Below are positions 25,901 through 40,900 of a stretch of DNA of 64,000 bases, piece after piece. The position numbers and the translations under genes are program-made. The stretch's first letter is position 1. Every line of letters starts with the position of its first letter. The notes below the pieces were generated by a model. The model had not been told where the DNA came from. It saw only the letters and a program-made list of their open reading frames with translations, and searched no databases. This stretch comes from Metellina segmentata (taxonomy: Eukaryota; Arthropoda; Arachnida; Araneae; Tetragnathidae). The stretch is taken from the NCBI GenBank assembly GCA_947359465.1, contig OX375883.1:16680088-16744087 (forward strand), in the 5' to 3' direction.

Positions 25901-28900
25901 CATAATATCCCAGCATGTTTAATGGGAGATTTTTAGACACTGAATATCACATCATTCCAAAACGAATAAATGTTACTTGTGTTGCCACTTTCGCAAATAT
26001 AATAAATTAACAAAATACAGCACAGATTAATATTTAGATTAGTAAACAGAGATTAATTGCATATGGAAAAATATGCGTGAAACTGAACTTTTAATTGAAT
26101 GTAAATTATGGGTTTCAAAACTGGAATTGTGCTGCTTGTTGATGAAATCCGATTTTTTCATTTGATCATTTGTAAAAAACTTCTATTGTAATATTTACAG
26201 GAACCTTGTCCTAAAATTTTCATATTTTTACAGGATAGAAGTTACACTCAAACAATAATTTTATTCAATTTCTTAATTCGAGCAAATGCAGAATTCCATT
26301 TAAGAACTAACAAAACCTCTGATCTTACAAACCTTATGCTTGTTAATGCACTTACAATTATTTTTCCTCTCTTTTTGTTTCCTCCTGTTTCATTGATTAT
26401 TCAAACTTCATCTCCATTCTGAAATAAACTTATAAAATTGTGCTATAAACCAAATATTCCTGTCTTCTGTTATTGTTTTAAAGTGCGATGCATGGTATTT
26501 AGTATTGTGTTGAAATCCTAATTTACATTGCAGCCTTGGAGTGGGTTCGATTTATCATCAATACCAAATGTTTATGGTTAGTAGAGATAGGTAAAGCCTG
26601 TTATTTTAAAATAACAGTTGCTAACTTAATATTACAGCTTCATTAACAGTAGTGAATAAATTAAAGTTAACTGGTGTAAAAATTACCATTAACAGTTAAT
26701 TTTAAAAATATTATAATTGCTTTACATGATAATAAATTTAATTTAAGTTAGTTTTCAACATTTTTGCTGATGACGTAATATTTTCAAGAATGATTTCTAA
26801 CTGCTCATTTGTAATAGCACTGTTATTTTTAGTGCTCTTAAAAATAACAGCCCATCTCCAATGGTAGGCAAGATTTGGCGACTGTTCTGTATACTTGGAT
26901 TTAACTGCATCTGTTTAATTAAATTGAAACCAAAAGCTTTTAATATTATAAAGAGACATGGTAGCCTGGTTAGAAGAGTAGAGGATTAGCAACCAGATGA
27001 TTGCAACTGTACCCAACCAAAGACCATCGTGTATGTTGGCTGGTGCATGTTAAATCTGTGATCACCTCAAATGTCCTGATGTTGGCATGGTGTGGAAATT
27101 TGGAATGAGAGGTGCCAGTCCGGGTGTTGACCTCTTCACCTGACTGGTTCAAAATGACGTGGTGTAGTCCTCAATCTTTCCCTAGGGGGTTGATCCCAGA
27201 CCGTCACCAAGAGGCCAATGTATTGCTATTGTGCAACTTTAATTAGCAACTATCTACCTCTCTAACATGCTGAATTTCTTTTTTTAGATGTCGTAATTGA
27301 AGATCGCAACAATCACAAGCCTGCATCTCCTAGCCTTAATCCCTCTCAGCCACCTGTTCAAAACGGCACAGCTAGTCCCCCATTGTATGTTTCAAACAAC
27401 AGCTCTTCGTGGCAGTCTTGTCGCAAGCTAATTTATGTCCAGAGATCCGCACAAAAGGGATACACCGTCGGTCACTGGCCCATACCTGAATCATTTTGGC
27501 CCGATCCTGGTGGTCCTGCTTTGGTAAGAAATTTCTTTGAATTTATTTTGAAAGTAGAAGGGGGACAAGTTCTTATCGAGTTCCCCTGAGAAGCTGCACT
27601 TTCCATTTTGCATTGTTTCGTTCATAATTTGTTTTTAGAAATGGTGTCCTACATACATTACGTCTTTTATGTCATCTAACCTACATAGTGTGCACAGTAA
27701 CAATGTCATTTTAATTATACTTTTTGTTGTTGATTAGACTAAGCTTTTGGTTATTTTTACTTGTTTGCCTCATCTTGCATTTGGCACAGCTTGCATTTGG
27801 CACAGCTTGTCTTTGAACCTTGCGCCATGAACACAAACCAACCAATCCAAATTTCCATTTTTGTATTCATTGTATTGTATTGTATTCTGAACAGGGTTCC
27901 CACAGGTCAGGGAAATACCTGGAATTGTCAGGGAATTTATTTTTGTCAAAAAAAATCCGGGAAGAGTCGGGGAAAATTATGATATTTAGTCTAAAACCTG
28001 AAAATTACCTCGATGACCTGGGAAAGATTGATCATGGCTTCTCTGATGCTTTGGAGAACAGTAGCCGATAAGATTTGTACCAAGTTTCGTATCCCTTTAT
28101 TCTATTAATTGAATTTTTCACCCGATTTTAAAAAGAAGCAGCTTATATTTTACAGGTAAAGAATTTTGTTTCATCCACTGGCTTAAATGGAAAAATTTCA
28201 TGCTTATGATGCATTAATTCACACCTTGATTTTTAAGTCAAATATGTTGGATTATTTGAATACAAAACTACTTGTATTTTGTGTATTAATTTATACAGTG
28301 TATAATTCTTAATTTGTTTTTATTATTGGCTATTGAATGCTAAATTATTTCTTGGTTTTTCACCTTTATAAAGTGTTGTGAATTGCTTTGTAAAAATTTG
28401 TTTGGAAAAAACCTGGAAAAGTCCGTGAATTTTATTTCTGAAATAGAGTGGGAACCCTGTCTGATATGCATTAACCAGGAACATTGCCAATTTGCCTTAA
28501 TTGATTTGGGACCATTGGCTAATATCCTGTTGTGTTGACAGAGCGCAACATAAATTCAATCGTGCCTCTTTTTGTGCACTGCGGTATGGACTACTGCAGT
28601 GCACAACATTTTTTACTCTTATAACTGGACATTAGAAGAGTAACGAATTAAAAGCAGAAGGGCTGCGAGTTTGAAACTCGCTCCAATCGAAGAATATCTT
28701 GTATGTGGGGCACGTTGAATCTGTCATAGCCCCAAATGTCCTCACATTGGGATGGTGTGAAAGTTTGGAGAGTGGGGTGCAGCTCAGGTGTTGGCCTCAT
28801 CATCCGATGATGGTTCAAAACGACTAAGTGTTAACCTCCGATTCCAGACTATTGCCGATACTCTGTTGTGTTGCTCCAGTGTGACACCAATTAACCACTT

Positions 28901-31900
28901 TCACCCTTTTGTTATTTGTATGCATTCTCAAACACATTAATCTCTTCCTTAGCCTCCCAGAACCGCACATCCCGTAGTGAAGTTTAGTTGTACCAACAGT
29001 GAGCCAATGGTGATAGACAACCTGCCGTTCGATAAATACGAGCTCGAGCCGAGTCCCCTGACCCAGTACATCCTTTCACGCAAGCAACCCACTGTCGCAT
29101 GGCAGGTATGTGTAGTTTTCTTGTTTGGAGTTCTTATACGACATGAAGGAGTGAATGTAGAGGCTCTTTTGCTATCTCTTTATACAATGTGTCACAAAAG
29201 TACTAGGCCTTAATAAAAAAATGATTAAGATATTTTATACTTTGCCCCCAAATGCCAGGCATTGTATATATTGCCTAGGCATTCCATACTATGCCTGCTA
29301 CATACAATTCTAACAAAGATTAAATGTACGACTTTTCTTGTAACCTGTATGTATGTAATGTAACCTGTTTATTGTAACCCATTTTAAAACAATACTTTTT
29401 TTTTGAAGGTTTTCGTTAGCAATAGTTTTAAAAGCAGCGAATTGGACCATCCATTTGGATACCTGAAGGCCAGCACTAGTCTCACATGTGTCAACTTATT
29501 TGTCATGCCCTACAATTACCCCATCCTGTTACCCTTACTTGGTGAGTATTTGGTGGTGGGAAAACATTCTGTTTTTATGGAAACTGTCCACATTAAAAAC
29601 GTTATATGAGCTTTTGCAAATTCTTTCAATACATAAATATTATTAATACCTATTTTAAAAATCATTCCTATTTATATATCTGCTATTTTTCTATTGCAAA
29701 CGCAAAATTCGTGTGGAGCGTAGATAAATTTTTTTTGACAAATAATCCAGAATGGCCAAGGTTTAGAGGATTCTGGATTTGGGACTTTGTACTTTATATA
29801 TAAATTACATCATCTTTCCAAATGGACAATGGCCCCTTTTCTTCGAAGGAACAGATTATTTTATAAAATTGTATACTGGTATGCAAAACTAAAGGAATAG
29901 TAAGGTTTTCACCTGCTACTTTGCAGTAAGATGACCTAGATGTGGGTAAACAATACAAAAGGTGTGTTAAAAGTTACTGAACTGCCGAGTAAAATCAAAA
30001 TTATAACAAGCACAGAAGTGAACAGTAAAAAAAATCTTTGAACTGAAGTGGTGACACATAAACTGAGGAGATTGTATTTAAAAATGATGGTGTTCCTTAA
30101 TTTTCCTGTGTATATTGCTCATGGTTTTATAGTTAGTGAATCCAGTTTTCAACTACCATCATTGAAAGGATATGTATTCACTAAGGTACATGGCAAAATT
30201 AATGTTATTTGTAAATTGACAAATATGGGAACTGCCAACTAACTGGTCTAGTGGTTAAAGTGTTGGCCTCTGGATTAGAAGGTTCCTGGTTCGAATCATG
30301 GTTCTGGGCATGGACGTAAATATGCTGTTGTAGTTAGGGGTTATGATGGCCACCCACGGGGTGCCCCTTTACCAATTGGCTCATCGATTCTGGCCTTGTA
30401 GTGATGAGTGATCAAGTGTCCGCCGTAAAAAAAAAGGGAACTAAATTATATAAACCTTACTAATTTTGCATATTCATTTAAATATAAATGTGCTTGAATG
30501 AGATGTGGAATTATAAAATATTGTTAAAAAATATTCAAAAGTGTTTGATGTTCTTATGAAATTCTTTTGTTTGATGAGAAAGTGATAAAGAATTTTTAAG
30601 ATATTAATCAGCACAGAAAAGAAAATGAAAGCAAATGAGATAGATTTAAAATTTTCAAAAATACTGAATCATTTTTCAAGTAAATAAAATGGAATTGGCA
30701 TTAAATGTCTGGAAAACCCTGAAATTGTATTTCAAACCAATTTAGATAGCAAAAAAAAAAAAAAACTTTTCCAATTTGTACATATTTTGCATTGCACGTT
30801 TTCCTTTTGTTATTGTCTACTGCTAATTGATACAAGTTCATTTGCATGATGACATTTACCTTAAAATGCTTTTGCATTCAAGTATAATTACCTAGTGTTT
30901 TATGAAAATCTGGTTTGTTAACATTTCAAGGAGCTTCAAAATCTGCTGGAAGTTCTTGGAATGTCCTTAGATTTGTTTTGTTTAAGAGTGGAAGCTTTAG
31001 TAGGTGGATTATAACATCTCTGAAAAAAGAAATTACATGTTAGGACATGCAAAGATAAAAGCTTCTATAGAGCTCCAAATGTATTATTTTGTGTTAGCTT
31101 TTTTCAATGGTGTGAAATGAGAAAATATTTTATGCATGCATCCTTTTCTAGATGACCTATTCAAAGTTCACCGCTGCAAGCCACCAAGAGAATGGAAGCA
31201 GCAGTTTGAAAATTATTTGAAAAATATGCCCCTCTACTATGCATCGGTGAGTGGAAATAATTAAGAATTCAGAAAAATGAAATTATTAAGGTTTATTTTA
31301 TTTGAAAGAAAGAAATACAGCAAAGCATAACAAAAGTGGAATTGAACCTTCAATGTTAAATAAAATATTAAAAATCGTTTGTTTGATTTAGTATTGGCCA
31401 CAAAAAGCTTCTAAAAAGTTATTTGCCATTAGCAAAAACGCAAAATAAAATGTATTCAGGATTTAAAAAAATTACAGCTATATTTTATGATTTTCACACA
31501 AATTTAGGAGGTTTATTTTCAGGATTTTGCAGTTTTTAAAAGGCTGCCATAAATTCTTAAAACCATATAAAAGTGCGCAAACCCTTAAAGTGCAATTTTC
31601 TCTGCTGTTTTTTTTTTTTAAGTCGCTTAAATATTTGTGATTTATTGATTTAACTTTAACCATGTTTATGTATTTTACATAAATTTATCCTTACATAAAG
31701 CATTTGGCATTATTTGCAGTTTCATGTAACCAAGTGTAAAAATAATGTCTTAAAATGTATTGCTAGCAGGTACAGAGACACCAATGTTCTATGTTCATAT
31801 CAGTATATATAATTGATTTTGAGGGTTGCAGTAGCCTGGTTGGTAGAGTAGTGGCCTAGCAACCAAAGGATTGCAAGTTCAGACTCAATCCAACCAAAGA

Positions 31901-34900
31901 CTGCTGTTTACTGGTGTGCTGGAGGAAGTTAAATCTATTACTGTCTTAAATATCCTCTAGCTGATGTGGTGTGGAAGTTTTGTGAGTGGGGTGCCAGTTC
32001 AGCTATGACCTGGTCATCTGATCATGGTTTAAAATAACAAGGTGTCTTAGGATATTTTCTTCCTAGATTGATCCTGGACCACTGCCAAATGGGCAGTGGT
32101 CCATTGTGTTGCTACAGTTTGATACAGGATTCCCACAGGTCAGGGAAAACATAAAGTTGTCAGGGAATTTAATTTTTCCCAAAAAATCAGGGAAAAGTCA
32201 AGGAAAATTACAAATTTTCATCTAAAAACTGGAAACTTGCCTCAATAATGACGTGGAAAACAATTGATCAAGGCTTCTCAGACACTTAGGAAAAAGAAGC
32301 CAAGGCGATTTGTTCAGTTTCGTATTTTATGAATTGAATTTTTCGACCGAATTTAAAAGAAACAGCTTATATTTAATGGGTAAAGAATTTTGTTTCGTCC
32401 ACTAGCTTAAATTGAAGAATTTTACGCTTATGAAACACTAGACACTTTGTAGTTAGCTCAGCGTTGCCCATGCCAGTTGCTTTTGTGGGGGTTATTGGTT
32501 TGCTTCGCAAACCGAATGGGAATTTGTAGCCTATTCAAGGTTCCCACAACCCAAGAAAATCATTGAAAAGTACTTAAATTTCGTTTTCAATAACCCTGGA
32601 AAATACTTGAATTTGGTGCAAAATACTTGAATTTATTTTGAAAAATTTTAATCTGGAATTTTTTAAAGTATGAATCGGCTTGAAACGCATGCGCTTAGAA
32701 GGCGGGGTTTTATTCCGTTTCTGAAGAATACGCAGGGACTGATCCCGGACTGTCGTCAATAGCCCGTTGTGTTGCTCTAGTACGACGTTAACTAAAATTA
32801 CCATTACCATCTGAAGAATACGCCAAGTTCGCTTTTTCATCTAGGGGCATGTGTTTCTTTTCTTTCTCGAGGTCAGTGGGATTATGTGTCAATTCGAACC
32901 TATAGAACATAAGCAAAATAACTTAGCTACTTTACTTTTTCTTTTTAAGAATTTTTTATTTCCCATAAACATGCTTGGAATATTGACTAAAAATATGTTT
33001 GGAAAGGTTACATTGCACGAGAGGTTCTTCAAAAAAGTTGTCTACTAAAATGGGGGGTTAAAGAGGGAATTTCTGCCTTTTTACGATAGTCCTTGAAAAA
33101 CTTCAAATGGGCCTTGAAAAGTACTTGAATTTTTTTCCCATTAAAGAGTGTGAACCATGCTATTGAATAACAGCATTGCCTGTGGAGTTGGTTTGCAGAA
33201 TTTGCAGCCTATCAGGTAACAGCCATGCCTGCGATGCTTCGCAAACCAACACCAGGGGCAACGTTCCTTGTCAAATGTGGCCAAATTGGCTATATAATGC
33301 TAAGTTATTTCTTAGTTTTTCACCTTCAATATGTTGTGAATTGCTTAAGTATGACCTGGAATTTGTAAATATTTGTCTGGGAAAAACCTGAAGAATTTTA
33401 TTTCTGAAATAGAGTGGGAACCCTGTACATCTTTTTCGACAATCGGGAAATCACAGTTGAACTACATGTTAACTCAAACTTGTGAATATGGCTGTTTATG
33501 CTTAATATGTATTACGTAATATCATTTCATAATTTGAGAATATTATCCCCAATCACAGCCCTTAAAGCGAGCCTTGCAAAGGATGGGCGCGCCCAATCTC
33601 GTTCCTGACACAATGGAGAACTGCTTGAGCTACACTGTCTTGAATTACCTGAAGAGACTGAAAAATCAAGTGAGTGCCATTGGGCAGAATATTTCCTTAT
33701 GATTTAAAAATGAACAAAGTGCCTTCATTCAGGTCTTGAATAATGTTTTCCTTTCAATTCTTTCCACGAACTGCATTGAAATCTCTTATCTATTGTAGTA
33801 AGGCATCTATTCTCAAATGTATACTTTTGAGAAATTGTCAAAAAAGAAGTAGTTGGCAGTCACTCAGAATCAAAATTATGGGTGCTGCCTGTACAGGCAC
33901 TTCAAAATAATTTGTTAATATAGATTGTAGAAACATACTTTTGATTAGAAAATGGTTTTGAGTTGTGTATTGATGTGGAATATATCCTTTATTTTGCTAG
34001 GTGTTAGTTTATCATCCTTTGTTTTACTTTGCTTATTCGAGTTACAAAGAGATAAGATAGAACTGGAATGTTTTATTGATAAATAAAGCTGTATTCAAGG
34101 GCTGCCTCCGTCAAAGCAATTATGAAATAATAGCATCAGTTTCTTGAAATAGCAACAAAAAAAATCTCCTTTAAAACCCTATTTTTGTTGCTCAGATAAA
34201 AAATGAGTCGGCTAAATCACAAAATGTGCTGATTAAGTATGAAAAAGACTGACCAAGCAGCCAAAATTTTAAAATTAAAAAGCTTACATGGTATCTTGAT
34301 GAGGTTTCCATGACAATCTATCAACTACAAATGGTTTTCTTTTGTGCTAAATATCCAAATTGGCATCATTTAAAATTTTCTCTCGAGGAAAACTATGACA
34401 ATTTTTTTTTCCATCTGCTCTTTGTTAAAAAAGACACTAAATCTTTGTTCACCTTAAGTGAATTTTCCAAAAGTGACAAAATTTAGAAATGAGTAGGTTT
34501 TTTTACGATTTTTCTTACATAGATACCAGTTGCCAAGATTAAAAAATAGCAAAAGTCTCTTAATGCTTTTAAGAGAAATCATTTATCTGTCCCCTTTGCA
34601 AACTGGAAGAGAATGACTGGAGAAGCCCCGAAGGACTGCCCTCTTATGGACCGTACCGTTCAGAAAAATCTTCCTTTGCCAAATTAATAAAACCTTTTAG
34701 GACTGATATATATTCACGATTTTAACATTAGGCCAAAGTGTTGGGGAACATATTGAATGAGTTTTACTCGGATCAAATTTAAAATTAATTTTGTATTGCA
34801 GTACTTTTGAAGTGGATTGTTTTGAAAAACAATCGGTCCTACACAGCAGGTGAAGCGGTGCGAGTTGCCAAAATTTCAATTTCAATAACTTCATAAATAA

Positions 34901-37900
34901 ATCATTTAGAAACAGTTTTTTATCAGTTTTATTTGTCGTCGAAGGTTCACTAGTAAAGCTCTCGTATGTAAAGCTAAATTTTGTTTTTACGAATGCGTTG
35001 GAACACTGAAGTAAAATTTCATATATCCAACATCTTTACTGTTTGAACCTTTTCTAATTGGAAGCACATCGGTTAACGATTAAAAGGCAATTACCGCGAT
35101 TTCAACAATAGATAGAGGTTTCCCTGCTTATGTGTCATTTAGTTTTAACCATTCCTGTGTGTTTTCTAATCGATCTCCTATCTATTCTTCTAGGCTAAAA
35201 CTGAGTTTGAAAAACTTATCTCGACCGTCGGGACGAAAAAGACCTTGTCAGAGAGGATCCGCGTCAACCCGGCGCCACAGCGCCCGTTTGGCGCGGCCAC
35301 TAAACTCACCGAAATGAATCTGACTCCCCACTTAGTCATGAACGACAGGTTCACGGCCCTGAAAAACGACCTTAACGATTTTAATCTCTTTGTCCTGTAC
35401 GTTAAGGACAAAGAACTTAAACACGAGAGTTATCGCAACGCTTATGATATTCCTAGGAATAGCATATTGGATCAGTTAGCGAGGATGCGGTCGAACTTTC
35501 TCCAGTGCTCGTTAAGTCACACTAGGCTGCAGGATGAAGGTTAGAATGTTTACTGTGTTCTAAAGGGGGTTGACCTGTCTAGCGTGGTCGTGTGGTGCGG
35601 CTCCAACGAGAAGGCAGTTGATTTTTGAAGAGTTGGGATTGAATTCAATGTGTTACTATGACACTGAGTAAGATCTCTAGAGTGCAAATCACATGGGCTC
35701 TCAAATCGACTTGACGTATTGTCTATTGAAGTACCTAGTGTTTTTGACCACAGTGGATAGTCACTTGAACCAATCAAAAATTTAGGATTTGTGCTTTTGT
35801 CCCACAACCGCGCGGCATCTTCGAACCGAGCAATCGGATGAATGCACGTGCTCTATCTATTTCATTAGAAGGTTAATGCTCAGGATAAATTGTGCCAAAC
35901 TCCAGACATTAAATAAAAAACGATTATTTGAAAACACCATTCAATAGAAAGAATGCTTTAAGTGCTAGAAAAAGTCTTAAAACCTTGCATTAAAAGGTTC
36001 AAATATAAAAGCTCAATAAATACAATCCTTTTAAAATGAATTTGAAATCAAATTAGAGGGAAATCAGGTGATAATAAAAATATACTATGTAAAGTCAAAT
36101 GCATTGAATGAAACCAATGTCAAATAAAAAAAAGTCATCATAAAAAAATCTGATTACAAGATATTTTGTCATTTTCAAAAGGGGAGAGATCTTGATGGAT
36201 GAGATATCTCTTGGAAACTATGATGGATTATGATTAAAATCTGAACATTCAACCAAAATATATTTCATCATTAATGGATAAAAGCATTAATTGCAAACTG
36301 GATGATCTTCTCCAGTGAGATGTCTGAGTTACTATAGTTTGTCTATGTTAGTGTAACATTTTATCTTAATGGGAATATTTTCGAGAGAGGAATATTCAGT
36401 TTGATGAAATGAAGTTCGTTCTCCATTTGCGATTCCAATAATTTTGCCATTTTTATTAAATACATTTCTAAACATTAGTTTTCATGTCACAGTAGGGGAT
36501 GGTGTGGTTGATATTCAAGACGGATTTAGAGGCCTTGTCGGCTACTTTACTTTTGGTTGAATGGGAACCAACAAAATATCAGGTTAATTTTTTTAGAATG
36601 AAGATGATTAAATTTTTTTCAATGATTCTAAAATTGAATGGTAAAAATATTTTCAAGGATTGTACAACACTAAACGTCATTGAAACCATCAACCCATTAT
36701 CGTAGCTACAATTTGTGGCATTGAACTATAAACAAAACCAAAATCTGCTAAAGAGGCCAGTTATAAAAACACTTGTTAACGCTGTAACCTTATTTAAAGA
36801 ATAGACTTGTCCCAAATCACATGATGACTGCCTTCTCGTAGGAGCTGGACTGTACCATATTGGTGTATGTAATAACTGCACATGGATACCCATTTGCAAC
36901 CGTTCTTGATTCTTGTGTACGAGATTTTAGTTTCTTAAATGTGCTGATATTTATGTAGGATGAACCAGCCAGTAGTTGACCAATAAGTGCAATTCATGAG
37001 AAATTGACTCGGGTGCTAATTTGTGTTGTGAATTCCCCTGGTCAAGGGGAAACCAAGTCCAAAAGACCATGTTGAGCGAGTTGCTCAGTAACCAACTTCT
37101 GATCATCGAACAATGTGAGAAATAAGTCAAGGACTGGCCGTTTCAACCTACCTTTAAAATATCAAGCTATTATGTGCATAATATGGATTTAAACCACTAA
37201 TGCATTTGAGCAATTGATATCGAGAAGGATTTTCAAAATTTGAAACAGGGCTTATGAAAATAATGTGCTTGAAAAATTAGTACAAATATTAACTTTAATT
37301 GAGATGTATGAAATTGAAAAGTACTATCTTGTGTATCATTTTTAATGTCAATGGCTCATGCTAGTTTGAAGCAATAGTAAATATTAACTCTATAATGTGC
37401 TCATCATTATCAAAAGATGGTTGCACACTACCTAGTTTCACAACTTGCTAAAATGTAATTTTAATGGTTTCAAGCATGAAGCTAGTAATTTATTTTTTTA
37501 TTTAATGCTCTTTTAAAAAATTAGCTTCCACATTGTTACCTGAATGCAACTTAATTGTTTGGGTTTCTGAGATAAAGATAAAAACAGTTTGTCGCCGTTT
37601 CCAGTTGTATATAAGGCCATGGTAGCCCAAGTGAAGAGTTGCGAATTCGAAACTGGATCCATCCAAAGAATCGTACATTACATCTGTTCTGGCCTCAAAT
37701 GTCCTCACATTGCCATGATGTGGAAGTTTGGAGTTGGGTGTCAGCAAAGACTTGGATCTTTTCATCAGACCATAGTTCAAAATGATGGTGTTGTCCCCAT
37801 TCCTGTATCATTCCCTTTGGGAATGATACAGGAATGTCCAGCCTCCAGTTCAAAATTAATTAAACTACCAATCCAGTTTAATATTTACCTACATTTTTCA

Positions 37901-40900
37901 TTACCCATTAGAGCTTAACCTTTTGACTATGGCTATAGATATAACTGGCACGATTCTTTTGACTTTCAAGGTATATCTGCTCTACTGGCCGTGGTTTAAA
38001 TTCTTTCTTGGCATGGTTCTAATAACCTTCAAGGTACAACTGCTGTAGTGGCCGTTGTCTAAATTCTTTTTTGGCATAGTTCTAATAACCTTCAAGGTAC
38101 AACTGCTGTAGTGGCACAATTCTAATAACCTTCAAGGTACGACTGCTGTAATGGCCGTTGTCTAAATTCGTTCTAAGCAAGATTCAAATAACCTTCAAGG
38201 TACAACTGCTGTGGTGGCACGATTCTAATAACCTTCAAGGTACGACTGCTGTAATGGCTGTTGTCTAAATTCTTTCTAAGCAAGATTCTAATAACCTTCA
38301 AGGTACAACTGCTGTAGTGGCATGATTCTAATAACCTTCAAGGTAGGACTGCTGTAATGGCCGTTGTCTAAATTCATTCTAAGCAAGATTCTAATAACCT
38401 TCAAGGTACAACTGCTGTGGTGGCACGATTCTAATAACCTTCAAGGTACGACTGCTGTAATGGCTGTTGTCTAAATTCTTTCTAAGCAAGATTCTAATAA
38501 CCTTCAAGGTACAACTGCTGTAGTGGCACGATTCTAATAACCTTCAAGGTACGACTGCTGTAATGGCTGTTGTCTAAATTCTTTCTAAGCAAGATTCTAA
38601 TAACCTTCAAGGTACAACTGCTGTAGTGGCACAATTCTAATAACCTTCAAGGTACGACTGCTGTAATGGCCGTTGTCTAAATTCATTCTAAGCAAGATTC
38701 TAATAACCTTCAAGGTACAACTGCTGTAGTGGCACAATTCTAATAACCTTCAAGGTACGACTGCTGTAATGGCCGTTGTTTAAATTCTTTCTTGGCGCGA
38801 TTCTAATAACCTTTAATGTATGACTGCTGTAATGGCAGTTGTCTAAATTTGTTCTAAGCAAGATTCTAATAACCTTCAAGGTACCATTGATGTAGTGGCC
38901 AATGTCTAAATTCTTTCTTGGCGCGATCAAGGTACAACTGCTGTACCTGCCGTAGTCGAAAGGTTAAGTGTTCAGAAAAATTATCTTGTGCTTTTATAAG
39001 ATTCTCTACAGTCTCAGTCTTACTAACTTAAATATAACTCAAAATACCCATTTTCGAGTTATCTAGTTCTTGCATTTGGGCAGCAATATGGCAAGCAATA
39101 AAAATTCATGAGCATTGTGACCTGATCTCTGAGTATTTTAAACCTGGCTTTTTAAAGATGTTTGTAGACTAATGCAGCATTTCTATATCAGATCAAATGC
39201 ACAGCCTTCCTGTGGGCCAAATGGGAAACTATCAGGAGTATTTAAAGCGTTTCACCCCACCTTTAAGAGAGATTGAATCCATTCCAGTCCGTCAGCACAT
39301 GTTCGGTAATCCTTTCAAGATTGACAAGGTAAGTGCAGTGATCATCATCATTACTTACTGCTCTATCTTTGTACATTTCTGTCTTGAAACTATTGTCTGC
39401 CTTCGATTCTTTGATTTCATTGTATTTCTTCAATGTTTCACGCTTACATCCCATTTACTGGATCAGTGTTTCTCAAGGAGCAATGCCTTGGACCATACCA
39501 GATCACTGGCATCAATTACACTAGATGTTGGGGCTCACACAAAAATACAAACTTTATTGGACTAACTTATCTCTACTATTATAAAAGAAAGTGTTTGTTT
39601 GGCGATTCTGTGGCTGACGATTCTGTGGCACTTGCAGCAATGAGATTTAGCACACAGGTAGTCCAAATTATTTGCAATTTTTGGGTCGCAGCAAATTTTA
39701 AAATTCAATCTTGGAAGATTTTAAAATGAGTTTCGTAGTTTTATTCTTCATTGGTTTTTTAAACGCTGAGAACTTTTTCTACTCATGCGACCTTGCAGTC
39801 AGGGTTTGGAATCATGGCAAGTTTTTTTCATCCGCAAAATGCAGAGAATTTTGCACAGTTGATTTCCCAGCCAGAATCTCCTAAACGATTAAAGATAGAG
39901 TAAAAATTTCAACGGATTTGATATCGGCGGAAAATTTCAGTTTAGATTAATACCTAAAAATATGATTTTAGGGAGAAGCTGAAACTAAACCGAAGGTCAC
40001 TAACAGTACAGCATTTTTTTTGGCCATACAACGAAACATTGTGGGCCGTATATGGAAAAGGTACCATAATTAAAAAAGGCTGCTATAGTGAAATGCCATA
40101 AAAGAGCGGATGTATAGTGAGGTATATATATATATGTATATATATATATGGGAAAAAATATATATATATATAGGTGTATATCAAACATCAATTAAGGAGT
40201 TGATTCAAAAACTGTCATTTAGATAAGCATTACGCAAACACAGTGCTTTGAAAAGTCCTGCAATTTGCTAATTTGGTTAACAAAAAAAAAGTTTTATGAA
40301 TAAATATTTTTGAGTGGGAATAATTCAAGAGTGGTAATGTGCAAAATTGTCAAAAAAACTCTGATTCGGAATGCCTAAAAAACATTAGTGTAAAAAATGC
40401 CAGTGAGTAATCAGCAAGAAAATGTCGACATTTTTTCACTGAAATTGAAGATCAATGAATTTTTTCCATATCTACTCCAATATTTTTTGGAATACCATTT
40501 TGCAAATTCACATTGCATTGTGGGAGAGTTAGTTTCAAACTTGATTGATGAGTTTTAAAAAAACAGACAGGGACATATTGTAACGAGTTTGAACAAAAAT
40601 ATAACATCAAACTGCTTATAATTTTTATTATTGACCTAAAATCTAAAACCCAAGTTGACTGTTTTTACCCTTTGTTTTTGTGGATGGACCAATATAGAAC
40701 CACAACACCTTAACTTGATGCCCTATGAAATTTCATATTGTTGCAGTAGGACCCATGGGGAAAAGGTTAAAATAACTGGTTCAAACAGATCTTTTAAACT
40801 TCTATTTCAAAGAAATGGATTGAATTTCTTCTGTTAAAAAGCAAGTAAAAATGAACTGTGTTGCATGTAAGCATCTCACAAATAAGGAATGCCTGACCTC

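Larger units (their letters stand above)
32125..33425. mobile_element. hAT-like MITE, second copy, interrupted, intron 9
   Basis: Starts CAGGATTCCCACAGGTCAGG and ends AGAGTGGGAACCCTG, matching the 27892-28459 element. Its middle is interrupted from about 32455 to 33295 by Helitron-like terminal modules and another MITE-like element, which itself contains a SINE tail. Confidence 0.65.

Noticed and set aside
38700..38930. Minus-strand frame in the 103-bp minisatellite
   Set aside because: A translation of the tandem repeat, with no homology or start context.
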